Origin: Solea solea
Taxonomy: Eukaryota > Chordata > Actinopteri > Pleuronectiformes > Soleidae
Length of the DNA: 64,000 bases
Assembly: GCF_958295425.1 (NCBI RefSeq)
Contig: NC_081153.1
Location: 2,514,419 to 2,578,418 of the forward strand
Direction of reading: 5' to 3'
Shown here: positions 46,255 to 58,650 of the stretch, piece after piece
Numbering within the stretch: the stretch's first letter is position 1
Layout of the letters: each line of letters begins with the position of its first letter
Notes under the pieces: generated by a model
Databases searched by the model: none
Seen by the model: only the letters and a program-made list of their open reading frames with translations
What the model was told of the DNA's origin: nothing
Made by a program: the position numbers and the translations under genes

Positions 46255-46621
46255 GAACATGGAGGAGGTGACGTGCGACTGTCTTGAGGTAAGTTCTGCA
46301 CAGATGCTGCTGTAGCTTCACAGTTAGTAGGTTCAGCACACAATGTTGTTGAAGTCGTCTCATTGTAAACAAAGCATCTGAAAGTGGCGAGAGTTTGACA
46401 CCAGAATCTCTACCGTACGTTAACTTGGCCGTGAGATATTTTGCAATGGCCGTCGCAAATCTCTGTGTTTCTAAGATTTCAGACGTTTCCAGATATGGTT
46501 CTTTTCCCCGGTAAAGGGTTCACAGTCGTATAAATAAGATTTGAGTCCGTGTGTAGTTAACCTTCAAACGGTGTTTCTTTTTTTTCTTCCACAGGATTCA
46601 GCCTCTCACATTTCTGTGTAA
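46255..46621 (+). ncRNA. candidate spliced exons of a small transcript
   Basis: Exon 46255-46288 (acceptor ttcattgcag, donor gtaagt) and an exon from 46595 (acceptor ttcttccacag). Joined, an ATG at 46259 reads 18 codons, MEEVTCDCLEDSASHISV, then TAA at 46619-46621. With 43850-44008 this could be a three-exon lncRNA or micropeptide transcript. I know no homologue; it rests on splice-site quality only. Confidence 0.3.
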
Positions 46622-47806
46622 TCAGAGCCAATTTAAAAAAAATTCTCCTAATGCATTTTTATTTGATTTTAATTGGTTAAATTAATGACGCTGACCTTTC
46701 ATCTTTTGAATGAATCAATATTTAATTTCTAACTTTAAACTCCACTGTAAGGTTTTATTAGACGTATTTGAAAAAGATCCTTCCTTCCTCACTCTCCAGC
46801 ACAGATGCAGTGTGTTTTTTACTGAAGGAAGCAAAGGGGGGGGGGGGGCACTGAGATAAAGCTAGGTGCTTGAATAATGCCTCATGGAGTGTTGATAACC
46901 TTTCAGCTTATTATCCCAATTAGAGTACACAGCTGGAGGAGAAAATTAATTCAACACCGGGCCATTTTGTTTGTTTATTTACTGATGTGTGTGAACTGGA
47001 ATGGGGTAAACAGAGCCTGATAATCACGGCTCCTGGTTGGCACTGCAGCGGCGGTCATCATTTTCTCCGTGTGCACACAGCAGCCGTTTCATTTCCACAG
47101 CAACTTTAAAAAAATGCACAAGGTCTAGTAAACACCATCCATTCACAGACACGTGGGGGACACGTCAGCCAATCACGAGCACGCTCGTATAATTCCATTT
47201 AATGGCGGGGGCTGGTTTTATTGTCCTGGTGTCGTAAAAGATATGACAATTATATGCAAGTAAGAGGACGCAAACCACTGAGGACAAATGAAGAGTGCCA
47301 CAGTCAGATGGCTGACAGCACTAACTGTAAAGTAAAGAGAGAGGACGGGGGGTTCTTAATCAAGCAGCAGATGGAATATATTCTTCCGAGATCACAGTTT
47401 GGCACATTTTTAAATGGAGAGACGTATGCAAGCCAAGAGGAAACGGTGCTTTCCTCTGCTCTCGCCGGCGCCGTAATGTGGGTTTCCTCTGGACTGGTGT
47501 AATTCCCCTCCCAAGAGGGCAAGGTTGTTCCACATGAGCTGGTTCTCTAATAACCAACCCAAGCCTCCCAGTGAAAAATCCATTAAGGTCAAGTCATGCA
47601 TAGTTGATTGAACATCTCGCGCGGTGGTCTGCTAAGGAGAGCCACGAGCCTAAGAATACCACATTAATCAGAGGCAAAAATGTTTTTATGGCTGTGAAAC
47701 CGCAGATGTTCTTCCGGAGACTTTTTGGCACATTAGGGCACAGGTCGAATGTAGCGGCATGTTTTCCAGCTCGGAGCTGACGAGCTTGACGTCGAGTAGA
47801 TACAAA
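46622..47806. other. intergenic sequence
   Basis: A G-run lies at about 46839-46848. The section 46880-47620 looks single-copy. No gene recognised. Confidence 0.4.
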
Positions 47807-47812
47807 AGAAAG

Positions 47813-48463
47813 TACGACGGGAAATTAGGGCCAAGTATGAAAAAATTTTAATAAAATACAGACCCGAGGGAGGGGGGGTAATATTTCGAGAAAAAAACGC
47901 AGATTTATGAGATTAAAAATTGCAAATCTACGTGAAAAAAGTAGCAGATTTCTGAGATTAAAAGTGGCTAATCTACGAGAAAAAAGTAGCAGATTTCTGA
48001 GATTAAAAATGGCTAATCTACGAGAAAAAAGTAGCAGATTTCTGAGATTAAAAATGGCTAATCTACGAGAAAAAAGTAGCAGATTTCTGAGATTAAAAAT
48101 GGCTAATCTACGAGAAAAAAGTAGCAGATTTCTGAGATTAAAAATGGCTAATCTACGAGAAAAAAGTAGCAGATTTCTGAGATTAAAAATGGCTAATCTA
48201 CGAGAAAAAAGTAACAGATTTATGAAATTAAAAGTAGCAAATCTACGAGAAAATAAAGTTGCAGATTTATGAGATTAAACATAGCAAATGTATGAGAAAA
48301 AAATCATTGTTTTTTTTCCACTTTTAATCTAAAAAAATCTGTGACTTTTTTCTCATAGATTTGCTACTTTTAAATCCCATAAATCTGCAACTTTTTTCTC
48401 GTAGATTAGCCTCTTTTAATCTCTTTTTTTTTTTTTCATTCTTGGCCCTAATACACCGTCGTA
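47813..48463. mobile_element. 651-bp foldback element with internal 45-bp tandem repeat
   Basis: The ends tacgacgg...ttagggccaag and its complement cttggccctaat...ccgtcgta are inverted repeats. They are flanked by a 6-bp direct repeat AGAAAG (47807-47812 and 48464-48469). The left half carries about eight 45-bp units around gagattaaaaatggctaatc; two inverted, diverged units lie at 48330-48430. There is no transposase. Confidence 0.85.
47886..48290. repeat. 45-bp tandem repeat
   Basis: About eight to nine copies, six nearly identical. The unit length is a multiple of three and has no stop in one frame, giving a spurious RLKMANLREKSSRFL repeat ORF. Confidence 0.95.
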
Positions 48464-49920
48464 AGAAAGAGACTTATTATTGTTATTATAATAATTTTTT
48501 TAATTGCAGGCCGAACAATCCAGAGCTGGCGTCTCTGTGATCCGGCAGCACTGGCCACTAAATATTGACTCTGCTCTTCCCCAAAAAACCCCAACAATAT
48601 ACCGGCAATAACCTGCTATTGTTCGAATGCAAAAAGGTGCTCCAAGAGCACCCTGATCTCTCCTCCACCTCCTTCTATTCACAGCCAGCCTGTGTTCTCC
48701 ATGCTCCATTAGTTTAGACACCACATCCATCCCACTGAGTCTTGCACGGGGGAGGCAAGACCAAGGACGTCACCGTCTATGCTGCGTCTCTCTCTCTCTC
48801 TCTGTGTGTGTGTGGTGTGTTTTGTATTGTGGTGGTGGTTGTGGTGGTGGTGGTGGTGGTGGTGGAGTATAGCACCTTTTAGAATTGATGCAGCCAAGCG
48901 TGAAATCACCTCTCTTCAGCTTTAAAGGGCTTACATGGATTTTTAATGATGAGCCTGTATCTTTTATGTGCCAAATATACTCAATGACTCCATTCTTTTT
49001 AATGCATATTTAACAGTAAGAAAGGGGATGGTGCTGTAACAAGATTAATGGGATATGCATAGATGCAGGTGTGTCTCTCTCTCTGTCTCCCTCTCTCTGT
49101 CTCTGTCTCTGTGTGTGTTCAGGTTACATTGAAGCACGTTTCTTATAATTATAATTCACTGATTGATGTGGGTTAAGCAAAGCGGCCATCAGGCCGACAG
49201 AGGACACGTCCTGAAAGGGCACGTCTTAAATCACAATGTCAATGTTTGCTTAGAAAGGATCTATAAGTGAAGTTTATAGGTAAATAGTTGTTCACCTAAG
49301 AAGATTTTCATAATCTTTTTTTTTTACTTCACTGAATCATAGGATTAGGAATGTGAATTAAATTCAAGGAGTGCACTTTTTGACATTGATTATTTATACA
49401 CCAAAGTCAGAGTGTGCACTCGCTCTCTCCCGCTGTATATTTAGAAGTGGGGCCCAGCTGCAAGAAGCAGTTTTTACAGTGCAAAACTGGAACATAATTC
49501 AATTTCTTGCTCCATCCAATTGAGTCAGTCAACTAGTCTTTGTTGCATCATAATGGAAACATTTCCTCTCTGTATTCACCAAGTAATGCTTCACAAATAC
49601 ACCTGTACCCAGTTTAAGGATCTTAATGTAAAGATGTCTCTTCATTCATTAACAGAGATAGAGTTTTATTCCCAGGTAAACCATGTCAGTGCGCTGTGAC
49701 ATTTGTGCTAATTGTGACTCACGTGGCTTCATGCCTTTTTTAATAGGACAGGACTGGAGAAATATCTCAAATGATGCTACAAATATAGTTGCTGGGGATC
49801 TTTGTTTGCCTAGTGAAATAAAATATATTATATAAATATTTCTACACATGTTTACAGTGGTGGATTTTGAATGACAGCCTGATAACTATAGTAACTATTT
49901 TGGAGTTTTTTGGCTTTGGT
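48464..49920. other. intergenic sequence with microsatellites
   Basis: TC and TG run at 48787-48815, TGG run at 48827-48866, CT-rich run at 49074-49110. 48500-48740 looks single-copy. No gene recognised. Confidence 0.45.
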
Positions 49921-49990
49921 GACAATGCCATTGTAAGTCGCTTTGGATAAAAGTGTCTGCTAAATGACACGTAATGAAATGTAATAACTG
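49921..49990 (+). mobile_element. L2/V-SINE-type 3'-tail fragment
   Basis: gtaagtcgctttggataaaa then gtgtctgctaaatgac is a characteristic fish SINE/LINE2 ending. Only the tail is evident. Confidence 0.6.
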
Positions 49991-51308
49991 TCGGTGAACT
50001 GGGAGAAAAACAACAACAATAACGTCAGCACGATGCGACCGGCGACAACTATAGTGGTCAAAATTTGTATGGTTCCTTTGAATAATAGGAAGCCTTAACT
50101 TTTAAAAGGTCGATAAATTCCCACTGTTGACACATTTACAGTTGATAATGTCCTTTTATAATATGAAGGCTAAATGAAATAAAGACTTTTTGCTTTTTGC
50201 CTCAAGACACAAAGTTACTTTTGTGAAAAGAGGAGGAAGACGGACAATAATCTCCAGCTTCGTCCAGAAGAGTAATCATGGAAGAATTGTTTTCTTGTGT
50301 GAAAGGTCAGAAAATCATCACACACACACAGCTAATACAACTGTATGCAAGTGTCTTGCATAAATATATGAAAGTTTAAAAAATGTAATAAGTAGACAAT
50401 AAAGCTGGAAGTCAGGGAAGAGGGAATAAGAAATTTATAAACTAAAAACAAGTTTTTAAATGTTTATACACCCTCTAATAAAATCCTAACTAAAAGCCTG
50501 TTATTGTTGCTCCATATAGTTATCAAATGACCCTGCAACAACATAATACAACACTTAATTTACAGTTTTTCTTTAAAAAGGATAAAAAAACCCTGCTAAT
50601 GTTAAACCGCATCCAATTAGGCATCTGGATGTTAGTTTAATCACAAATGACTGGTGAGAAACATGTTTGTCAGAGGTGACGGCGTGTTGAATTAAACTTG
50701 ACCACGAGCACAGTGGCTCTCCCCATCATTTCATCAAAAAAGAAACGTGCTAAGTCTGACGCTGTGCTGCTCGAGGGGAAGTCAATCAAATGAATCACTT
50801 ATTCCTCAGTCCTACTGGGAATGGCTGTGTGCATGAATAGAGAAAAGTGTATTTATTATGGAGCGTGACCTGGTGATAAGTACTCTTGCCCAAGTGTATG
50901 AATAAATGGGAGTCGGTCAGTAGTTGCTTGTAGGGGAAGAGAAGGTAAAAAGAAATATGTCAAAGTGAATGAAAGAGAGGAAGAAAAAGCTCCAGCCTCC
51001 ACCTGGGGCTTTACAGAGAAATGTCCAAAATTAAAATCATAATGACACAATATTCAAATAAGTTGGACGCCTGAGGAGTTTAACTTCAGGTTCTAATTGT
51101 GTCAAGAAGAGATGGAGGGCACCGGCCATCAGTGGCCCATTTTTCATGTGCACAGCAGAGTGTGTTCCTTTCTGCTCCTTTTTTATACTCCACTCCTGCA
51201 CCTGAGCAAAATGTGGCCGCGTACTCAGTGATGACACAATTTGCATGGCGTTTTCCCACCAGAGGCACTTTTTGTCGTTGTTTTTGTTGTGCGTGCCTGT
51301 GATGCCCT
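49991..51308. other. intergenic sequence
   Basis: No gene recognised; 50640-51290 looks single-copy. Confidence 0.4.
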
Positions 51309-51457
51309 GAAGAAGAAGAAGAAGAAGAAGAAGAAGAGGAAGGTGGCTTGTTGTTGTTGTCTGGAGGGATAAGAAAAGGAATCTTCAGCATGTGTGACAA
51401 ACACTTTAGCAGGAGTCTTTACACAGCCCAGGGGCTTCTTCTTCTTCTTCTTCTTCG
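51309..51457. repeat. GAA and TTC runs in inverted arrangement
   Basis: GAA triplets at 51309-51335 and TTC triplets at 51436-51456, about 100 bp apart and complementary. Confidence 0.9.
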
Positions 51458-52049
51458 TCGCTACTCGAGCATGTTGCTGCTGTCAGGGGAGGGAACAGTC
51501 TCCTCTCCTCTCTGCCATTGTGCAGGTTACAAGTCAATGGAGGGAAATTGTATGCAAATGTGACCTTCAGTGAAGTTGCTTATCTGTCTGCAATTTAACA
51601 CGATTTTTATTTAAGTAACTCAATAATTGCTCCGCTTTCTGGACTCGGAGTGAGAATCACGACGGTGCTTCACAGACGTGTGTTTTTAAAGATGAAGGAA
51701 TACAGTGGAGAAGGTTACACTTCCTTACTGAGGAGGGAACACGTTTAATTCCATTATTATCCATTTTTATGTGCCACACTAAATCATAAATCACACTTTC
51801 TCAACGCGCTTGACAGATTTAAGTTTGGCACCGTGGTAATAAAACTCTTCAGGCTGAATGAAAGGGAGAGAGAAAGTGGTTGTAATAACAACAGTAATAG
51901 TGATGGTTATGAGTGTAATAACCAAGCACTAGTTAATAACATTAAAGTATGCGAGATTATTCATGCGTTATCATTTTTAATGCCATATTGTGACTAACAT
52001 TAAGTGAGACCTTCAGTGTCGTCGTCGTCCTCAACTCAAACTCTTTTGT
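51458..52049. other. intergenic sequence
   Basis: Nothing recognised. Confidence 0.45.
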
Positions 52050-52478
52050 GGACCACCTTTGAAACGACGGCAGGCGACCAAAGTGCTGTACAGACGGAGG
52101 CACGGGTTACATACAACTATATGTCAATATATAAAAACAATAAAATATAACATTTGCATGTGCTCATTTATGAAACGCCAGAGAGAAGAAGTTGGTTTTA
52201 AGGGAGGATTTAAAAGTCTCTAGAGTCTAGGAGGTTCTAATATAGAGGGGCAGACAGTAGCAGTTGGTCAGAGGACCTTAAGGCTCTGTTTGAGGACCCA
52301 GGAGCTCAGAAAGATACAGAGGGGCCGTACCATTGAGGCCTTTAAAAACTATTACTAGAAGTTCAAAATCAATACAGAAACAAACAGTGGAGGGAAGCTA
52401 AGACTGGCGTGATGTGGTTGTGCTTTTTCTTACCAGAGAGAAGTCGAGCGGCAGTGTTTTGAATGAGCTGAATAAGCC
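52050..52478 (+). mobile_element. fish interspersed repeat fragment
   Basis: Ordered landmarks: accaaagtgctgtacagac, gccagagagaagaagttggt, tttaagggaggatttaaaag, attgaggcctttaaaaacta, accagagagaag and ttttgaatgagctg. I recognise this as a common fish repeat (probably non-LTR) but cannot name it. Confidence 0.55.
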
Positions 52479-52479
52479 G

Positions 52480-53130
52480 CGTTTCCACTGTGTTTCCACT
52501 GTGTTTCCACTGTGTTTCCACTGTGTTTCCACTGTGTTTCTGCCCTGTTTCCGCCTCGTTTCCGCCGCGTTTCCACTACGTTTCCACTGTTTTTCCGCCA
52601 CGTTTCCACTGTGTTTCCACTGTGTTTCTGCCCCGTTTCCGCTGCGTTTCTGCCACGTTTCTACTGTGTTTCCACTGTGTTTCCACTGTGTTTCCACTGT
52701 GTTTCCGCCCCGTTTCCGCCGCGTTTCATTGCATTTCCACTTAGTTTCCACTATTTTTCTGCCACGTTTCCACTGTGTTTCCACTGTGTTTCCACTGTGT
52801 TTCCACTGTGTTTCCGCCGCGTTTCCGCCGCATTTCCACTACGTTTCCACTGTTTTTCCGCCACGTTTCCACTGTGTTTCCACTGTGTTTCCGCTCCATT
52901 TCCGCTGCGTTTCTGCCACGTTTCTGTGTTTCCACTGTGTTTCCGCCCCGTTTCCGCCGCGTTTCATTGCATTTCCACTTAGTTTCCACTATTTTTCCGC
53001 CACGTTTCCACTGTGTTTCCACTGTGTTTCCACTGTGTTTCCGCCGCGTTTCCACTGTGTTTCCACTGTGTTTCCACTGTGTTTCCACTGTGTTTCCACT
53101 GTGTTTCCGCCACGTTTCCACTGTGTTTCC
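52480..53130. repeat. 11-bp minisatellite GTTTCCACTGT with higher-order structure
   Basis: About 58 units of 11 bp with variants such as gtttccgccgc and gtttctgccac. A pattern of variants starting at ccactacg (52574) repeats from 52837 with a deletion of about 25 bp, so units were amplified in blocks. It is open in several frames on both strands; the ORFs up to 240 codons are artefacts. Confidence 0.95.
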
Positions 53131-53450
53131 CGTTAGTACGGTGACATATTTTTTGTGTTTCCATTAGGATTAGTAGAGAAATAACTGGCCCTATCCATTC
53201 CATTTTTCAGTATCCTTCCTTTGGGGTACCAGAGTAAAATGGTGCAGTGCATTCCAGGAGGAGCTAGACCGGCTCCGCCCATGACAGTCAGCTGATTGGT
53301 TGACAGAAAAGCGTGTTTCTTCAACACCCGCAGTCTATTCTCGTACAGAGCTTGACGTCTTGTTGAGTCAAACGGCCACAAACCAAGCAGAAGCAGGGTG
53401 GTGTTAGCGTTTGAAGATAATATTATGTTAATATAATAAAGAAAAAATTC
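53131..53450. repeat. probable interspersed repeat next to the minisatellite
   Basis: tgtttccattagg, ttggggtaccagagtaaaat, gctccgcccatgacagtcag and ctgattggttgacag resemble fish dispersed repeats that start with a tttcca motif. The adjoining 11-bp minisatellite may have expanded from such an end. Confidence 0.4.
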
Positions 53451-56400
53451 CACTAAACCTAGTTTTTCAGACCAAAAAAAATTTGGCCCAAAAATGAATG
53501 GTGGTTAGTGGCGAAAAAACATGAAGTTCATACTCGTCACACTTTAATAAGCAGCTATGATCATAAATGAAGTGATTACCTGACCGTGCACACATTCATT
53601 GCATTCATGTGCGTTCGTGCGCCTTCGTGGAACGAGTACTTGCCGCGGGAAACCTATTTTCAGACTTTACCTAGCAACAAGAAATGCTATTTTGTGATTG
53701 GCTGGTGGGTTGCTAACTCAAGACAGCTGTGGGAATGAACGACGCAGAGCGACCTGCCTTCGCGCCATCGATTCATAGATTACTAACTTATTTGCGGAGA
53801 GTTTCATCACTTTGTCAGCGTGAGAAATGTCATGTGTGGCGTGAAACACGATGCGATACTACACGTGCGTTTTTCATTTCCACGCTTCCTTGAGGGCGGT
53901 TACGTTAATATTTTTTTATTTATGTGAATTATAATAGGAATGGATTCAGCCCACCATCCTCAAAGCAGTGAGTCATAATTAAAGAGCATTTTCTGTTGGA
54001 ATGGAGACATGAAAAAAACAAACAAAGGCCAAACAGGCGTGTGACAGACACTGAGGAAGAGTGTCGCTTTAGTCACCTCATCAGTAAAACACTGCTCTCT
54101 CCTCTGTCACCGTGTTTGGCTGCAGCCCAGGACGTTTGGCTTGCTGCTGTTTTAAGTCCCTGTGAGCAGGAAAGTATAAGAGTTAAAGACTGCTGTTCAG
54201 TTACAGCCACATGTGCAACCTGTAGACTATATAGATACTTGCGTTTATTCCCTTTAACGAGAGAGGGGAGGTCATCCAGCTGTCGACCTCTGTAGCAGCA
54301 TCAGTAAGGATAAGGGATGGGTGAGAACCCAGCCAAACTTTAAATTTAAACTCTGATTGTAAAGTTTTCTTCTTGAAGGTTCTGCCTCGTAGACTCTAGG
54401 GCTGTAAGGTCCCAGTCCACTGGTCGGTTAATGACTCAAATTCTGATTGGTCGACTTTTTACCGTGTTCATTTCATACAGTCTACGGTTAATTTGATTTC
54501 ATCAGGAGGAATGTACCAAGTGCTAATGGGGGTGTTTTCAGAGCACCCCTGTTTCACAGGTGACAGCGTGTCTACAGAAAACACCTCCTTTTTTTCAGTA
54601 TTTTGGATTAGCCCAACCCACAAGAGACAGATTATAGAAGGTCTGGTGGTTTTATTTCATGTTGAGCTACAGTCAGTCGTCCTCTAACATCCACGTCACA
54701 GACGTCACAGACGTCACAGTGTGACAGCATTTTACAAAAATAGATGGCGGGAAAAAAGTCAAATGCAAAGTTTTCATATCACAGCTCGACTACAAACATG
54801 GCATAGAATTATAAAAGGGTAAGTTAACTTGTCTGCGTTCCGTTGCTCCGTCCGTTTTGAATATATGAAGGTAGTAGACTCATTTTAATCAAGTTTGATT
54901 AAAATGAGTTTTTCACAACCAATGTGTTTATTGTGATAATTCGGCACATTTGGAGTTCCTACTAATCTTATGGAGCTCATTATGAGCTTTGGCTGTTCCA
55001 CCCATCCTTCCGTCCCCTCTTGTGGCCTTGAGGGAATCATTTTAAATTTGTTCCTTTGGATTCGATAATGAACTGATTCAGTGACCACAGGTCAAGGTCA
55101 CTTTGACCTCCAGAAATCACAGTTCTTGTAATGAACACAAAATCTAGGGTACAACTGTTGCCTCATTCAAACTGTTTGGATTTGGATGTTCAAAGGTCAT
55201 GGTGGCATCACAATGTTATGTAATGTTCTTTAAGCATTTTGAATCAACTGGAGCTTTTTTCCTCAGACTAATTAGAACATCCTGATAATGAGTTCCACAG
55301 CAGTGCAGTGTAGAAGTGATGAATGCATGGACTAGTTTTTCAGCATAGTTCTGAGACGGGACGTTTCTAAATTTCATGACATTGTGCAGGTGAAAGAAGG
55401 TGAAAGAAGGTTGTTTTTCTTCTTCTTGTCCAGGTTAGAAATAACTGCATCATTATTTACAGAGGAGGTGGAAGTGTTGTCATAACAATATTGATTTAGT
55501 CGTGCTTTTCAGAGCCAAATAACTCATTTGCATGATTTAATATTTTATGAGCAAAACACAAAATGCGTTGTTTAAGTGATGATTTTATTTATTGAGGGAA
55601 AACTTAGAGCCATGTAGGTTTGGATAGTTTATTTTCACTTTTTTTATTTGGGTTATCTTTGTCTAATATTTACATTTGTTTGATCAGGAAGGGGGCAAAT
55701 CACTTTTCACAGCACTTTATTTGCATCCTCTACACAACAGGCGACTTACAACTGAGAAATTCATGTGACACATTAATATGATATATTTGATTGTTGGAGT
55801 ATATTCATTCAAACGTTGGACATTTCCAAAGTGGCAGAAACATCACATACGGAGTGTGAGTGTAAGGACTGAAGTGAGGCAAAGCAATATTGTGAGACTG
55901 ACTGAATCTTTCTCATCACTCACATGAAACTCAATAAAGATGTGTTGCTTTTCAGCTCTTTCCACTGCTACTGTCGGTCAGACGGTCAGATAAATGGATG
56001 GAGCTGATGTTTTTTCCCGTGAATCATTTTTGTTTGTTTATTTCTTTTCTGTCGTCAGTGAGCGGGTCTGTCTGGGTCTCTGTTCTGCATGTAGTTGTAC
56101 ACTCATCTGTGGCGTGTTCCCACCTTTGCGACGTTCAAGGTCTCAGTGCAAGGAAAAAATGAGCCATTTGAAGTCTCTGTCCTTTTGGCAATTTGACAGT
56201 TTGACAGGAAGTCTGTCTTTTTTAAAAGTAGAAGCTGTGAGTTTGAGACTGATGGTAATGGACTGCCTTCACAAACATTGACTTCTTTATTTTCTGTTTC
56301 TGCTCTTTCTATTCCTTCCTTTGACCTTTGACTTTCTCCTCGGTAAATTGATTTAATGACAGTAAATGAACTGCATTGACATCAGCAGGGGCGTCAATAG

Positions 56401-57492
56401 ATGAGGATTGTGTACCTTTTTTTTATTGAATGGGAGAGAGATTCATAGCTTGGATAGTTTTTTCCTGTACTGTACATCTCATTATGTCTTTTTATCTCAT
56501 AATTGACTTTTTATCTCATAATTTTGACATACTTTTATTATTTGATATTATTTTTGTTATCAAGGCTAAGTTTTACCTCTTTTTTGGGGGGGGGGGGCTT
56601 CCATAGTAAGTAGTAAACTCCTCAATTATTTTTTTTTTAGATCAACTATTATTGGTTAGATCCTGCAATAATAGTAAATAATATCCATCCAAACAGAATC
56701 ACTTCCTTTTGTTAGGATTCATTTCTTCTTTGTCTGATTGTTTTGAACATACTGCAAATGCAGAAAAGAGCTTTTTAGTCAAATAATATGACCTCTTTGG
56801 TTTCTAATGAAATAATGTGCTTAGAGCAATGAGTCCTCGCCCAACTCTTCACCGGTTCTCCTTCCAACTCAGCTTCTCACCCTGGGCTGTAATTTATTCT
56901 GATTAGGAAATTAATATTTAAGTTTCCTGATGTAAGAGCAAGAGAAAATCACACCCTGAGTTTTCGAGTGGCCTGATAATGATTACAGTCTGTAATGATG
57001 CAGTGCTGTATTTTAGGTTTATCAAATATAGAATATAGATTACTGGAGTCGCTGCTTCTTTAGTTATGATGTTTTTTGAGTATTTCTGTCATGCTGCATC
57101 CATGTCATGTGGATTAATAATGTTCAACTTTGTGATGGAATAATTGTGGATTCACGACGTGGCCTCAGTTTCACCTCAAAGTTACTGGCTTGTGTAACAG
57201 TGTCACGTTACTTTAAGCTTAATATTGAGCAAAAACAGTCTTTTAAGATGTAACGGGGCATTTTCTTTGAGTTCAGCCTCAGTATATTCACAGTGCAGTA
57301 GAAATCAGTAGTAGCCACTGGAGTAACGGAGCTGGGCTTTACCAAAGTCTCTGTGCAGCTTTTAAAGCTTCACTATGTGTGACCAGCGTGTCTGCTGAAT
57401 ATGTGCCTGCCTGCTTAGTGTCAGATGAAAATTAATAGACAAAGATGTACTCCACAGCTTAGGATAATCACGTAGCCCTTGGAGCGGGGTGG
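53451..57492. other. intergenic sequence
   Basis: No gene recognised. It includes a 9-bp triplicate acgtcacag (54693-54719), a short run of ctttttatctcataatt-type repeats (56478-56540), and a G-run at 56585-56597. 53640-53830 may be another dispersed repeat. Confidence 0.4.
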
Positions 57493-57532
57493 GTGTGTGT
57501 GTGTGTGTGTGGGGGTGTGGGGGGGGGGGGGG
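57493..57532. repeat. GT microsatellite and G runs
   Basis: GT units at 57494-57510 then a G run interrupted by TGT, ending with 14 Gs. Confidence 0.95.
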
Positions 57533-57807
57533 AGAATCACAGTCAAATGTCTCATTAATTCATATTCAGGGAGGTCGTGGCAAGGTTTTGCCTTCGTGGC
57601 ACTGACATTTTAATCAGAACTTCGCCCAAGTCTCTATTAATAGAATAATGGAAATTATGATACCTAATAACACCTGAGCGTGTTTGAATTGAGCTTTGCA
57701 CCATGTGATATCCTAGCATGGCTCGCTGCCCCACTGAGGCCCACGAGAAATATCTCTGCTCTCTGTGATTTTGCTTCTTTCTCACATGTGTATGGAAAAC
57801 TTTAAGG

Positions 57808-58650
57808 GCCAGGAGTCATAATTTTGACTTTGTCAAAATATTCTTGTCATTTCTGCTTCATTTCAACTTGATTCTTTCAAATTTCTTCTTTCTTCTCAAC
57901 ATTTCAACGTAATTCTACATTTTGGCTTTATTCTCAGCATTCTTGTTATTTTGACCTTATTTTAGGCATTTTTACTTTACTCATAAATTGCGGCTTAAAT
58001 CTCAATAATTAGTTCTGATGAAATGTAGAGAATAAAGTACAAATCCACCCCCAAAAGAAACAATTATATCACAATAAGAATAAAGTGAAAATGTACAAAA
58101 AGTCTAAATGTCAAAAATAGAACTAACAATTATTTTCACGATTAATCGAGTAATCATTTGGTCCATAAAATGTCAGAAAATGTTGATCAGTGTTCGTCAA
58201 ACCTGGAAATGATGATGTTCTCAAATGTTTTGTTTTTGTCCACAATCCAAAATGATTAACTTTTAATGATTTCTTTGTTATATTGAGCGAAGAAACAAAG
58301 AATATAGTCACATGTAAGAAGCTGAAACAATGACAAATCTTGTTTTAATCATGAAAAAATCTTCAAACGATTCATCGATTATCAAAATAGTTGACGATTA
58401 ATTTAGTAATCGATTAATAATCGTCTAGAATAAGGCCAAAATGAGAAACACAAAACCACACATTATTCTATACATTTCAACATTATTGTCATCCTTTTGC
58501 CTTTTTATTCTTGGCATTTTATAAATGTATTCTGTATTCTTGCTGTGTTACCATGTCAGTTGTTATAACATTGTGTCTTTATTTTTATAATTTTGACATA
58601 ATTCTTGTCATTGCTTTACTCTTCTATCAATATGCTGGGTCCTACTATGC
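57808..58650. repeat. AT-rich repeat with nested hAT-type element (copy 5, 58118-58432)
   Basis: Recurring cattttgactttattc-like phrases (tttgacttt, ttgtcatttc, ggcatttttactttactc) on both sides of a copy of the hAT-type miniature element (agaactaacaattattttca ... tgttgatcagtgttcgtcaa). The nesting shows the outer repeat is older. Confidence 0.6.

Noticed and set aside
47907..48272. 121-codon open frame with a 15-residue repeat
   Set aside because: It is a by-product of a 45-bp tandem repeat inside a foldback element; there is no evidence of translation.
47886..48290. CRISPR-like regular repeats
   Set aside because: The units are contiguous with no unique spacers and the genome is eukaryotic.
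52414..53136. 240-codon open frame
   Set aside because: It is the translation of an 11-bp tandem repeat, open in several frames on both strands.
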